From the NCBI RefSeq assembly GCF_964199755.1, contig NC_133929.1, positions 3,551,806 to 3,615,805 of the forward strand: a stretch of DNA of 64,000 nt. Direction: 5' to 3'. Positions 11,092 through 22,444 of this stretch are shown one piece after another. A program made the translations under genes and the position numbers. The notes under the pieces are model-generated. The model was not told where the DNA came from. It did not search any database and saw only the letters and a program-made list of their open reading frames with translations. The stretch is from Larus michahellis (taxonomy: Eukaryota; Chordata; Aves; Charadriiformes; Laridae). The number at the start of each line of letters is the position of its first letter. Within the stretch, counting starts at the first letter, position 1.

Positions 11092-11540
11092 TGTGGGAAA
11101 GCAATGGAAGATCGTGAGGAGGACTGTAAATACGCTCAAGTGACTCTCACCTGGGGTGCTGGGAAACCCATATATCACACTAATTGTTATTCAGTCTCGG
11201 GTGCTTGCAAGAAAAACACTTGCACTTAGACAACAGAAGTCTGCGATGGACTCAGGGACACCTTATCTAGCCGCTTGAGAATCCTGGCCTGTTGTGGAAG
11301 AAGATCAAAGCACAGGGAGTCTGCGCAAGCTCTTGCTCACAAGGACTCTCTCGCTGCCAAGGACTCTTGCTAACAAGAACTCTCTCTCGCGCCGTGGTGC
11401 CCGCGGTCCCTGCTTGTGTGCCTCTGCCCGGGTGTTGCTTCGGAGATTCCCTGGTCTGTGAGGTATCAAGATTAAACTTGTTCTTTGCCTTTCATCCGTG
11501 GTGTGTGGTTGTTCCTGCGTCCTGCCTGCATCAGCACACA
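11092..11540 (+). mobile_element. solo LTR, family with start TGTGGGAAAG, copy 1
   Basis: It runs from TGTGGGAAAGCAATGG to CAGCACACA, flanked by CTGGC at 11087-11091 and 11541-11545. It is nested in the ERVL-like 5' LTR. It matches the copy at 14048-14543 closely but lacks about 47 internal bases near 11315. ATTAAA near 11470 is the likely polyadenylation signal, giving + orientation. Confidence 0.9.
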
Positions 11541-11630
11541 CTGGCCATTGAAGAAAAAGAGTTGACCCTTTGATCCCTCGGCTTTTATACTGAGTATGAG
11601 GCAGATGGGATGGAATACCCTGTTGGTCAG

Positions 11631-12385
11631 TGTTATGTCCTGATCCAACTAAATTGGGCCCGGGAGAGGTTTGCAATGATTCCAAGTGTGAAATTAAGAC
11701 GCAAACGAGGTCAGATGCCGCTCACTGCAGGTTTATTGTTATTCCCCAGCAAAAGTCACTGAGACAAGCGATAGAGTAAAGGCAGAAGTAGAGGAAAGGC
11801 AGAAAAGAGAAGCAGTATTACGAAGCGTAGCAAGAGTATAGTCACCACCACAGGCCTGACGATGTCTCAGCGGTCCTCCAGAAATTCAGCGGCATCCCGT
11901 TGATCCGTGGTTGATGGTGAGGGAGGTCTCGGTCCCGATTCCCAAATTGCGGTGGGTCAACGTGCCAGTTATAGTCCAGGTAGCCCAGGTCAGTCCATAG
12001 CTCGACCGATCAGTGTGATGGTGGCCTTTGTGGCTAATTGTCATTTTACACAGTTGCCGTATAAGCTTTTCCTGCCCCCTTGCTGCTTGGGCAGTGCTTG
12101 GCTTCAGCAATTTTGGAGTTAACAACACAGGCTCAGGTGGGCCCTGGGCTAGGCAGGGTCTGGCCACTCTGATAGCCAGAGGCCTACACCCTTTCCAGCT
12201 GGGGGAGCAACACACCCTCCTCAGCTGATGGCAATCTTGAGTGGTGACTGGCAAGCAGGAGGATGGTCTGCAGAAGGTGCTAAATAGATACAAGCAAGCT
12301 TCTTATTGGCCTGCAAGCCCGCTGTCGATTTGTAGAAGCTTAAGCAAGCTTTGAGATAATTATTTTAAAGTTTCAGTCTTTCACA
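11631..12385 (-). mobile_element. solo LTR nested in the ERVL-like 5' LTR
   Basis: It runs from TGTTATGTCCTG to TCTTTCACA, 755 bp, flanked by GTCAG at 11626-11630 and 12386-12390. An AATAAA on the - strand near 11735 indicates - orientation. I do not recognise the family, and no second copy is seen in the window. Confidence 0.85.
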
Positions 12386-12570
12386 GTCAGTTTTGGGTCA
12401 CCTGTCCTGTCCACTCCTCCCCGCAGGTGCATCCCCTGTACGCTTTTCCGTTTCCAACCCTCCAATGGGGCAAATAACAAAGTGAGCTGACCTTGGTTGT
12501 TATAGCAATAAGTGTAAGCAAGAGCCTCTCTGCATACCATTCCTTGGTATTCCTTGTCCAAACCAGGACA

Positions 12571-13124
12571 CCCATGTGTAGGACTTTGCACTTGGCCTTG
12601 TTGAACTTCATGAGGTTCGCATGGGCCCACCTCTCAAGCCTGTCCAGTTCCCTTTGGGTGGCATTCCTTCCCTCCAACGTGTTGACCACACCACAAAGCT
12701 TGGTGTCGTCAGCAAACTTGTTGAGGGTGCACTTAATCCCAACATCCATGTTGCCCAGAAAGATGGTAAACAGGGTCAGTCCCAATACTGACCCCTGAGG
12801 AACTCCGCTCGTCACTGGTCTGCACTTGGACATCAAGCCATTGACTGCAGCTCTTCGAGTGTGACCATCCAGACAATTCCTTATCCACCAAGTGGTCCAC
12901 CCATCCAGTCCATGTCTCTCCAATTTAGAGACATGGATGTCGTGTGGGACAGTGTCAAACGCTTTGCACAAGTCTAGGTAGATGACATCAGTTGCTCTTC
13001 CCTTATCCACCAGTGCTGTAATGTCATTGTAGGAGGCCACCAAATTTGTCAGGCACAATTTGCCCTTAGGGGAGACATGTTGGCTGTTGCTGATCACCTC
13101 CTTATTTTCCATGTTTCTTAGCAT
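12571..13124 (-). pseudogene. CR1 reverse transcriptase fragment
   Basis: The - strand frame from 13124 downward contains [25 protein letters not shown] and the catalytic FADD box. It is in frame until it enters LTR sequence at 12570; the remaining codons to 12387 are LTR, not protein. In CR1 this enzyme copies the element's RNA at the nicked target. Confidence 0.8.
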
Positions 13125-13228
13125 AGTTTACAGGAGTATCTGCTCCATGATCTTGCTGGGCACAGAGATGAGACTGACCGGGCTGTAGTTCCCTGGGTCA
13201 TCCTTTTTTCCCTTTTTAAAAATGGGAG

Positions 13229-13871
13229 TGTTACGGTTTGAGAAACCCCATAACAATTTATTGTTGTTTAGATGATTATTCTATCACCCAATGACCCCTC
13301 CCCACCCAAAAAGGGGAATCAGGGAAAGCAAGGAAACACAAGGGTTGAAATATAAATAGATTTAATAGGATAAGACTAAATAATTAACAATAATACTAAA
13401 GAACCAGTATTGATCCCAATACTAATATAAGATAGACAAGAATTATACTCGGACAGTTATACCAGCAGGAAGCTGTGCACTCCCAGCAGTGGACAGCAAA
13501 TGTCAGACACTGCGAGCGCAACGGCTTTGGGAAGAAGGGAAGGCCTCAGGGATCCGGCACCAGGGCAAGGAGTTCTCTGGACCGCCACCATCAAGGGAGA
13601 GAGAGACTATGCAGCAAACTTTCTAATTTATATTGAATGTGACATTCATGGTATGAAATAATCCTGTTGTCCAGCCTGGGTCAAGTGCCCAGGCCTCGCT
13701 CCTCCTCATCCCTGCACCTGGCAAGGCTTGAAAACACTGAGACCTTGAATCCCACAGAGCCTAGCTGGCTATAAAGTAAATATTTTCACAAATTCAGACA
13801 CTAGAGTCTTCTAAAAGTGCAGTTCTAAGCATTAGAAGAGAAGTTAGTCCTGTGTCGCTCAACCCAGGACT
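13229..13871 (-). mobile_element. LTR inserted in CR1
   Basis: A 643-bp block interrupts the CR1 text between AAAATGGG and TTATGTTTCCCC. Its left end is TGTTACGG. Its right end reads CAACCCAGGACT, the reverse of a TGTCCTGGGTTGAG-type LTR start with one change. Flanks are GGGAG (13224-13228) and GGGGG (13872-13876), a duplication with one mismatch. Confidence 0.7.
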
Positions 13872-14047
13872 GGGGGTTATGTTTCCCCTTTTTATTCCAG
13901 TCAGTGGGAACTTCACCAGACTGCCATGACTTCTCAAATATGATGGATAGTGGCTTAGCAACTTCATCTGCTAGTTCCCTCAGGAGCCATGGATGCATCT
14001 CATCAGGCCTGTGGATTTGTGCACCTTCATTTTCCTCAGATGGTCTC

Positions 14048-14543
14048 TGTGGGAAAGCAATGGAAGATCGTGAGGAGGACTGTAAATACGCTCAAGTGAC
14101 TCACCTGGGGTGCTGGGAAACACATATATCACACTAATTGTTATTCAGTCTCAGGTGCTTGCAAGGAAAACACTTGCACTTAGATAACGTAAGCCTGTGA
14201 TGGACTCAGGGACACCTTATCTAGCCGCTTGAGAATCCTGGCCTGTTGTGGAAGAAGATCAAAGCACAGTGGGAAAACTATGCCTGTTTGAACCCTTGAA
14301 ATACCAGAGAGAACAGGGAGTCTGCGCACGCTCTTGCTCACAAGGACTCTCTCGCTGCCAAGGACTCTTGCTAACAAGAACTCTCTCTCGCGCCGTGGTG
14401 CCCGCGGTCCCTGCTTGTGTGCCTCTGCCCGGGTGTTGCTTCAGAGATTCCCTGGTCTGTGAGGTATCGAGATTAAACTTGTTCTTTGCCTTTCATCCGT
14501 GGTGTGTGGTTGTTCCTGCGTCCTGCCTGCATCGGCTCACACA
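14048..14543 (+). mobile_element. solo LTR, family with start TGTGGGAAAG, copy 2
   Basis: It runs from TGTGGGAAAG to GGCTCACACA, 496 bp, with perfect flanks GTCTC at 14043-14047 and 14544-14548. It is inserted in the - strand CR1. It retains the roughly 47 bases missing from copy 1. Confidence 0.9.
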
Positions 14544-15060
14544 GTCTCGAACCTGTTCTTCTCCTACAGTGGGAGGTTCCTCATTCTCCCAGTCCCTGCC
14601 TTTGCCTTCTGTGACTTGGGTTGTGTGGTTAGAGCACTTGCTGCTGAAGAATGAGGCAAAAAAAGTCTTCAGGTACCTCAGTCTTCTCCATATCCCAGGT
14701 AACCAGGTCTTCTGTTTCCTTCCCAAGTAGGCCCACATTTTCCCTAGTCTTTCTTTTGTCACTGATATACCTATAGAAGGCTTTCTTGTTGCCTTTGATG
14801 CCCCTGGCCAGATTTAACTCTATCTGGGCTTTAGCTTGCCTAACCTGATCCCTGGCTGCTCGGACAATTTCTCTCTGTTCCTCCCAGGCTATCTGTCCTT
14901 GCTTCTACCCTCTGTAGGCTTCCTGTTTGAGTTTGAGATTGTGCAGGAGCAACTTGTTCATCCATGCAGGCCTCCTGGTGTTATTGCCTTGCTTCCTGTT
15001 TGTTGGGATGCATCTCTCCTGAGCTTGGAGGAGGTGATCCTTAAATATTAACTAGCTTTC

Positions 15061-15434
15061 TTGGGCCCCTCTTCTCTCTAGGACTTCACCCCATGGTACT
15101 CATGGCACTACATGCAGAAGTACATACTTTATTTTGGCTAATCATTCAGATAATCGTAGATATCCAGTGACTTTGTAAATATTGTCTTTAGAAAAATTAT
15201 TTGGTACAAGAAGCTGTCAGTCAAACTCATCGCAGAGCTCTTGTATTCAAACTTGTTGTTTTCATATTGACTAAATGATGGCTCCTGTGAGATTTATGTT
15301 TTCTGGTCTGTGCAAATAAAAGCAGACTGAAATCCTATAGATTTGGTTTTAATTTGTCAAAACTTCAGGTGTACTACAAGATGGAATGTAGTTTTTAACT
15401 TTATGAACTGTTATGCTTCAGTGCAGGATTTCCC
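15061..15434. other. unassigned AT-rich sequence
   Basis: No coding, repeat or RNA feature recognised. It may be old intron or intergenic sequence beside the TARS1 remnant. Confidence 0.4.
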
Positions 15435-15439
15435 ATGCA

Positions 15440-16435
15440 TGAAATCTTTGTAGGACCACAGCCTTATGGGACGGACTGTAACTTCCCTGAGGAGGGGCAG
15501 AAGGCCCTCCAAGCCTTCAATGGAATGCCTCAAACACTCGCAAGGAAATAAATAATGCAGGCCTGGCCTTCAAAGAACTGATAAGGCTAACACTTCTGGC
15601 GCCTGAAAGCGTGGGAGAACTGTCTTGTGAAGACAGGATAGTTCTGCCACTCGTGTGGTGAGCTCGCTAGTTCTCAGTTCTCAAGGCCATTGTGTCCGAT
15701 GAGTGACCTTTGCTTCATTATCTGCGAAATGCATATGAAAGCGCACACCCCTGCATATGCTAATGAAGATTATAGAGATCATGCTAAACATGTATGACTA
15801 TGGCACTCGTCTCTCCACCCAAATCATGGCACGCATCACCTGGGGAGAAGGGAGAAACCTGAGATGAGGCTGTCCTCAGCAAGGGGGGTGGACCGTGCTA
15901 ATTCAGCAAACATAAAAGGGGAAAATAAGTGCCCCTGAGGGGGAACAAAGAAGAAACAAAAGAAGAAGATAGTGCCTGGGAAGATTCTTCCCAAGAAAGA
16001 AGACCATACCTGGGAAGATTTTTCCAAGAAAGAAGTTTATGCCTGGGAAGATTCCCTGAAAAAGACGCTGGAACCAGGACCGGTGATCTCTCTCTCTCTG
16101 TCTTTTTCCTCTGTCTTTTCCTTTCTCTATCCCTCAGTTTCTCTTTTCTCTTAGAATTGTTAAGTAACAGTTAGAGTTGTTAAGTAATGACCTTAAGTAC
16201 GACCTGAAGTATACCTGTTGTTAAGTAACACAATGCACACCTCACCACTTGCCATAATTTGTTATATACCTAACCAATTATTGTGGACTTGTGAAGACCT
16301 ATGCTAACCATTTTGGGAAGTTAATAAATGTTTCTATATGGACCTTGAGAGTTATCTCACCTTAGTCTGCGCCGTTGAGAATTTACGAATCTGAAGTCAC
16401 TTACTCCCCCTCTTTCCTAAGAGTGGGATGTGACA
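15440..16435 (+). mobile_element. solo LTR, about 1 kb, copy 1
   Basis: It runs from TGAAATCTTTGTAGG to GGGATGTGACA. ATGCA at 15435-15439 and 16436-16440 is a perfect 5-bp duplication. CATAAAAGGGG near 15912 looks like the TATA box and AATAAATG near 16323 like the polyadenylation signal. The same LTR is present in reverse at 31304-32241. Short frames at 15929-16174 are repeats of an AAGATTC-type purine motif inside R, not genes. Confidence 0.9.
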
Positions 16436-16440
16436 ATGCA

Positions 16441-16872
16441 GAACTGATTGAAGAAGTTGCTGAATTAGTTTCCCAACTTATTAACAATAATTGAATCATC
16501 TCAACAATAGTTGAAAATAAGAATTATTTGTTACCAGGCTGTAAATGATTTACAGTGTTACTTTTTGTAAATGTTGGTGCTTAGGATAGGAGTGCTGTTG
16601 GGCAGGTCACTTCTGTTCTGCAGATTGCTCTAATGTGGGATCTGCATCAAGTATCCTTAAAAGCAAGTGTTTTCAGAAAAGTTTTTAAATAAAATACTCA
16701 TAAATGCACTGTGCATATTCAGACTGATCCCCTGTCTTTTTGGCCTCCGTTAGGTATACTGTCACTCAAGTGCTCAAATAATGAGTGAAGCTATGGAGCA
16801 AATCTACGGTGGATGTTTGTGCTGTGGCCCCCCAATAAAAAAATGGATTGTATTATGACATGTTCCTTGAGG
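16441..16872. other. unassigned sequence between two LTRs
   Basis: AT-rich with no recognisable gene; probably ancient intronic or flanking sequence. Confidence 0.4.
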
Positions 16873-16877
16873 ATGGG

Positions 16878-17383
16878 TGTCCTGGTTTCAACTGGGAGAG
16901 AGTTAATTTTCTTCCTAGTAGCTGCTGCATTTTGGATTCCGTATGAGGATAATGTTGATAACACATATTGTGTTAGTTGTTGCCAAGTAATGCTTATATT
17001 AAGTAAAGGACTTTTTCAGTTTCCCATAGAAGCTGAGAGGGAGCACAGACAGGACAAGCTGGCCAAAGGAATATTCTATACCATAGACGTCATGCTCATC
17101 CCTGCCAGGGGGCAGGAATCCACAATCAGTGCTTGGGACGGGCTGGGCAATAGATTACTGGGTAATGAGAGCAATTGTATTGCATCACTCATTTTGTATG
17201 TTCTTTTACCATTATTATTTTTATTATTATTTTGTCCTCTGTTACTGTTCTATTAAACTTTCTTTATCTCAACCCATGAGTTTTTTTTTTCTTTTTCTCC
17301 CTCCTCTCCCTACCCTACTTTGGGGAGGGGAGTGAGTGAATGGCTGTGTAGTCCTAGTTGCTGGCTGGAGTTAAACCATGACA
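16878..17383 (+). mobile_element. solo LTR with TGTCCTGGTTTCA start
   Basis: It runs from TGTCCTGGTTTCAACTGG to TTAAACCATGACA, 506 bp. ATGGG at 16873-16877 and 17384-17388 is a perfect 5-bp duplication. ATTAAA near 17252 lies in the polyadenylation region. The 5' half of the same family is seen reversed at 26930-27247, attached there to ERVL-like pol sequence, which links this LTR family to an ERVL-like internal region. Confidence 0.9.
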
Positions 17384-18235
17384 ATGGGTAGGTTTTGTAT
17401 TTTTCTTTTTTAGGAGTGGGGGGACAGCAGTCACAGCAAAATTTCTGTTACCTGCTTGTTCCTGGAACAAAGTCATCTGCACTACTGCAGATTACTTTGT
17501 TCTTTGCACTGCATCCCGTCCACAAGCTAGTGCATTGCAACCAGATCAGAAATTGCAAGTGAAAGCAAGAATGATTCACTTCTTTTTGTGTGTATTTATT
17601 TTAGGGGTATATCCACTAATGACTTCTTTGCTTTGGAAACGTTATGCAAAAAGATAATGAAGGAAAAACAAGACTTTGAAAGACTGGAAGCTAAGAAGGA
17701 AACAGTACTTGAAATATTTAAGGTCAGCTGTTTTAGAAGGTTGTTTCTAGCACCGCGCAGTTATGCTTTAAGTATTTGTAACTTTATCTGCATGTTCTAT
17801 TAGTGGTAGAGGAAGGTCTATCAAATTAACTTTTAAAGATCTTGTGTTCTTATAAGTTCACTTGTTATATTTAACTTTTTTTAAAAATGAGCAAAAGTAT
17901 AATTCTTAGGTTCTCGGGAATGTGCATTAGATTTTCTGCGACTGTAAGAATTCTAGTTCTTCTGCTGGGTGATCTTGGCAAAATCTTTGAAGCCACATTC
18001 TTCATTCATTTCCCACAGATATAAATTTGCAATATATTGTGTGCAGTTATGTTATATGCCTATATTATATTGACTGTTAGTAAAATGCTGTGTGATACTG
18101 TAACTGCATTAGAATGAGGACTTCTGAGAAAGTCCAAGCAACACTAAAACCCGACCCTTTCTCTTTAGTACCTAGCTGCAATAATTCTCTGACATTCCTG
18201 AGATAGAAGTTACTCAGTTTTCACTGTTAGAACAT

Positions 18236-18445
18236 CAGTAAGAATCATAGTGCCATTCAGGTTGGAAGGGGCTTCAGTACGTCTCCAGTCCAATCTCATG
18301 TGTAAGGCAGGGTCAACACTGAAGTCAGGTTTCTCAGGGCTTTGTCCATTTGGGCCTTCAAAATCTCTAAGGATGGAGACTGCACAACCTGCTCTCTGGG
18401 CAGCTTGCTCTACTGCCTGACTGGAGCACCCCCCCTTTCCCCCCC
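18236..18445 (-). repeat. CR1 3' end fragment
   Basis: GAATCATAGTGCCATTCAGG, TTGGAAGGGGCTTCAG and the ACAACCTGCTCTCTGGGCAG text are the reverse of a CR1 3' end. It lies in a TARS1 intron and is old, to judge from the mismatches with other CR1 ends in the window. Confidence 0.75.
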
Positions 18446-19935
18446 AATAATTTAAACTGTTGGTCAGTTCTCTTGCTTAACAAGGAGTTAAGAAATGTGC
18501 GCTGTTTTTCTCAGTATAATGCATTCAAGTGTCACATCCTGAATGAGAAGGTCAATACTCCAACTACAACAGTATACAGGTAATTACACATGCATAATAA
18601 CTGGATATAACTTTCTAGGTTGAAATATACCTAATTAATGTTTTCCTGTTCTTGGGTGTGGTCCCTTGATAGATTTATGCAGAGGGCCTCATGTCAGACA
18701 CACTGGAAAGGTAAAGACCGTAAAAATTCTTAAGGATTCATGGGCTTTTGTAGGGCAGCATTTGTACACTTTTATGGCTGCAGATTGAAGGCTGAGTGCC
18801 ATTACTTTTGTTTGCTTTATTAGTTATTTTATGTACTGTGTCTGTTTTAGAGTGAATATCGAAAACGTGGATTCCAGGAAGCTGTCACTCCAAATGTTTT
18901 CAACAGCAAACTATGGATGACTTCAGGGCACTGGCAGCATTACAGTGACAATGTCATATGTTTTCTTTTGAATTGGAGAAAGATCCGAGATCATGGCGTG
19001 AGCTGCCATTACAGTTGACTGATTTTGATGTTCTGTATTGCAATGAACTGTCGGGAGCTCTTACAGGACTCACTCAAGTATGCTGGTTCCATCAGGATGA
19101 TGCTCACATATTCTGTGCTATGGAGCAGGTATGGGCTGCTGTTAAATGGTTATTAAAAACAGATTAACTGTTTTTTTCATATTTGAGACTTTATTTCTAT
19201 TCTCATAAAGATTGAAGAGGAGATAAAGAGTTGCCTGCAGTTCTTGCGTACTGTGTATGATATCTTTGGATTTTCCTTTAAACTGAATCTTTCCACTTGT
19301 CCTGAAAAGTACCTGGGAGATACTGAAGTGTGGAATCAAGCTGAAAAGGTAAACAGTAATTTTATTAACCTTTTATATGAAAGCAAGGCTGCAGCTGGAA
19401 GTCCTGTAAGAACATTTTGCCTTCTGGGAGGTACAGTGACAGCTGGACATGAGCAATATAACTTTAATAACTGTCTTCAATAGAGTCTGGCTTTTGTAAA
19501 TGGCTTTCATTGTATGCTATGTATGGAGAGCATACTCCATACCGAAGCAATCTCCACATCAGAATCAAATTACCTCTCTTCTTCTCTCTCTCCCTGTATT
19601 TTTTGATCATTTAAAAAAAAAAAAAATGAGGAAGAAGAGAACCAATCCTGACATCCTCTGTAATATGACTTAGAGCCATCTTCCAAAAGTCAGGTTGCTT
19701 TCATGATTAAAGGAATGGGGTTAGCCCCTGCAGGTGCAGTGCTGGGGAGAAGACAGAGCAGGAATAACATTAGGTGTACCAGGGTGGATCCTCTCTCAGT
19801 ATTATCTATGAACTTTGAATCTAGCATAAAAAGTTCTTACATCTTAGCTAACACTGTTTGGCCTCTTCCAAAATGTATGCATTAATTTTATTTGTTTTAA
19901 ATTTGAACTAAATTAATTATTTTTTTTAGCTGGGG

Positions 19936-20252
19936 TGTGGGAATAGAGAGCAGCATAGGTCTGTTCGACCTTGATGAGATAAAGCTGCGTCCTTGAGAGA
20001 GGGCTTGAGAGAACAGAAAAACAAGTAAGAATCAGCAAGAAACAGGACGTGAGAATGAAGTTGTTGCTCCTCGTGAACAGACAGCAGAAACCAATCGGAA
20101 GAAGTAGAGAAGCGCATGGCAGTCGACCTTCAACCTATCAGCAGGACACACCTTGCGCGTGGAGAGTGTGTATAGCTATAAAGCCTGTCAGATTGTTGCA
20201 ATAAAGGTCTTTGGTCTGTACCCCGCCAGAGTCCGTGAATCCATGCTCCACA
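19936..20252 (+). mobile_element. alpharetrovirus-like solo LTR
   Basis: It is 317 bp, from TGTGGGAATAGAGAG to CATGCTCCACA, with a perfect 6-bp duplication CTGGGG (19930-19935 and 20253-20258). GCTATAAAGCC near 20176 is a TATA box and AATAAAGG near 20201 a polyadenylation signal 25 bases on, so R is very short. Short U3/R/U5, TATAAAGC and a 6-bp duplication are all features of avian leukosis-type LTRs. It sits in the TARS1 intron before the 20422 exon. Confidence 0.85.
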
Positions 20253-20499
20253 CTGGGGGTCTTCCAAAACTTTCCTTTTTCAGAAAATAAATGAGTTGCA
20301 GCAGTAACTGAGAAGTACTGAGAATTTAGTAGTGTCAGATATCTGTAGCAACAGGCTGACCTGATGCTGTAACATGGAAATGCAGTACATGATTGAGAAT
20401 CAGAGTGTATGTGTCCTTTAGCAACTCGAAAACAACCTCAGTGACTTTGGTGAGAATTGGGAGTTAAACTCTGGTGATGGAACTTTCTACAGACCTAAG

Positions 20500-22440
20500 G
20501 TTAGTATGTTGCTAATTTCTAGCTGGGTTAGGCTTTTAATTCTGTTTGGATGAGGCAGACAAAAGCTACACAGTTCCTCGCTTTCCATTGATACTACCAT
20601 AATCTTGGCAGTAGGGGTAGCATGCAAATAGTGCTCTTCACAGTATAGCAGATGAGCAGAAAAAAACCCAAAGTCTTAATGTGTTTACAAAATTATGCTA
20701 AATATAGCATACCAGAAAGACAGGTGTTGGACATCTATTTGTGCAGAATGTTTGCCAGATGATTCCAAATAGATACCTGACCCCAAGACAAAGGCTTCAT
20801 TTAGTTAACATTCTGCTCTAAGTTAATTAAACAAATACAGATAGACACTAAATACTGTTAATACATAAAAAAAATGTTTTTCATATGTTTGCTCATACTA
20901 TGAGCAAGGGGGAGAAAATAGTATGGTGATGCCCTTCGTTTTTATTCATGATCTTTTTGGTAAAGACAACTTTTATTTTCCACTTATCATCCTGCACATT
21001 CCCTTCCAATGTAATGTTATAACTAAATTTTTCAGTGTCAGTATACATTTCTAAAGCATTGGTGCTGTTTAGTTTTGGGCGGAGAACAAAACTGATTCTT
21101 AAACTGACAAACTGAGATTGTTAAAGGCTGGGATTAGGAAGGAGGATTTTTTTTTTATAGCTATCTAATACCATTTTAAGGTGCTGTCTGGTTGAAATTT
21201 TGTGGTTTTTCCAGCTACATAAATTCTGGCATACTTGAGAGAGAGATAATACTCTGTGATCCTGGTTTTCACATAACTTTAACATTAATTTCATTAATTA
21301 AACCCGGTTTACGTGTATAAACTATTTATTTGCTGCTTAAACAGAGCTGATCGGTTTAGTGGGAGACATGAACAGAAGGTGGCGCTGTCAGATCTGTATT
21401 ACCAGAGCAATTGATGCATTAGAAATAATCCTTTGGGCGAGAAGTGAATCCTAATGCAATATTCCTGTATAAAAAAAGCTGTGAGAAATCCTAACCTTGT
21501 GTTCCTATAAAAAAGAAGTCATGAGAAAAACAAAAATAAACTTGTTGATTAAGTAAATTTTTGAGAAATGTTGCTTTCACTGGCACAATTTTGTAGCTGC
21601 ATTGAGTTGCTGGTGGGTTTTAGTATTTAAAAAAGCCCCTTGCATTGCTTTTGTGTTTCTCTTTTTTTAAAAGCTGTCTCCTCAGTTTGCACAGATTAAG
21701 TAGGCCTCTAGAAATTTCCTGCTGTCTTTGAGCATAAGGACAGAGAGCCTTACAAAATTACTTGTAAGTCTTTCCCTAATATACCAACACTACATTTATG
21801 TCATCTAGTAAACTGGTTCTGATTTCTGTCTTTGTATGCTAATTGAATCAATTTCATTTTATGGGTTGTAGGCATGTTATAGCAGCTAATAGTTCATAAT
21901 GTGAAATGCAAACAAGATTTAGTAATTTCCTTAGTTGATTTGAAAGAAGGCAAATATCTACAGGAACCTTTGTTGGCCTCGATTAACCTTATACTTGCTC
22001 CTAATACACTTTAGCCAAGGTAAGGTGAGCAAACATGTAGCTTTTTGCACTGGTTTTAATGGAAACTAGTTAAAGTTACATTGTTAAATTAAGCTCTACA
22101 TCTTGGTACCTTTAAACTACTTGGAATATATATATATTTTTTCTCTATAACTTGGTGATTTGAAATTAAAGAAGGTTGTAAATAATTTATTTTGATAGAA
22201 GCTCTGGTGAGTAGCTGAACTATGATAAACTCTGGCTTCTGAATGCAAAATTTAAAGACATTTAGAACTTCACTTAATAAAACACTGATCTGTTTGTTTG
22301 ATACATAAATTAAAATAAGGCACACAGCCCCAACATGTAGCCATACTGGTAAAAGGATTAATAAAAGAGCAATTTGCTAAATAAGTAAGGTCCAGATACT
22401 GTAAATCTACTATTTTCTAGCTGTCTCTCTGTCTAACTTT
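20500..22440. other. TARS1 pseudogene intron, no other feature seen
   Basis: Single-copy-looking AT-rich intron sequence between exons at 20499 and 26165. I see no gene in it. Confidence 0.5.
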
Positions 22441-22444
22441 AAAC

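Larger units (their letters stand above)
4499..12570 (-). mobile_element. ERVL-like provirus, inverted, with both LTRs and nested insertions
   Basis: Read on the - strand: 5' LTR (12570 down to 10751, interrupted twice), primer-binding site (10743-10726), leader, gag, protease, reverse transcriptase, RNase H, integrase, purine-rich tract, 3' LTR (5052-4499). Gene order and LTR pair make this a full provirus structure, though gag and pol carry several stops and frameshifts. No env-like frame is recognisable between integrase and the 3' LTR. The outer flanks (GATAC at 4494-4498, CCCAT at 12571-12575) do not match, so no target duplication survives. The right flank lies inside a CR1. Three foreign LTRs have inserted into it. 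Confidence 0.85.
10751..12570 (-). repeat. 5' LTR of the inverted provirus, split by two other LTRs
   Basis: Pieces 12570-12386, 11630-11541 and 11091-10751 on the - strand join to one LTR of about 0.6 kb, similar in length to the 3' LTR. The two gaps are complete LTRs flanked by 5-bp duplications (GTCAG and CTGGC). The - strand start at 12570 is TGTCCTGGTTTGG. Confidence 0.85.
12571..15060 (-). mobile_element. CR1 LINE fragment split by two LTRs
   Basis: On the - strand the text is CR1 ORF2: linker, fingers, palm with GVPQGSVLG and [10 protein letters not shown] (near 12700), then a cut at 12571 where the provirus begins. Two LTRs interrupt it (13229-13871 and 14048-14543), and the CR1 text resumes on both sides of each. 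The 5' part near 14550-15060 is in other frames. Neither end is a true CR1 end, so this is a 5'- and 3'-incomplete copy. Confidence 0.85.

Noticed and set aside
16441..16500. Short AELIEEVAELV-like reading as a TARS1 exon
   Set aside because: No similarity to TARS1 and no splice sites; it begins inside the LTR target duplication.
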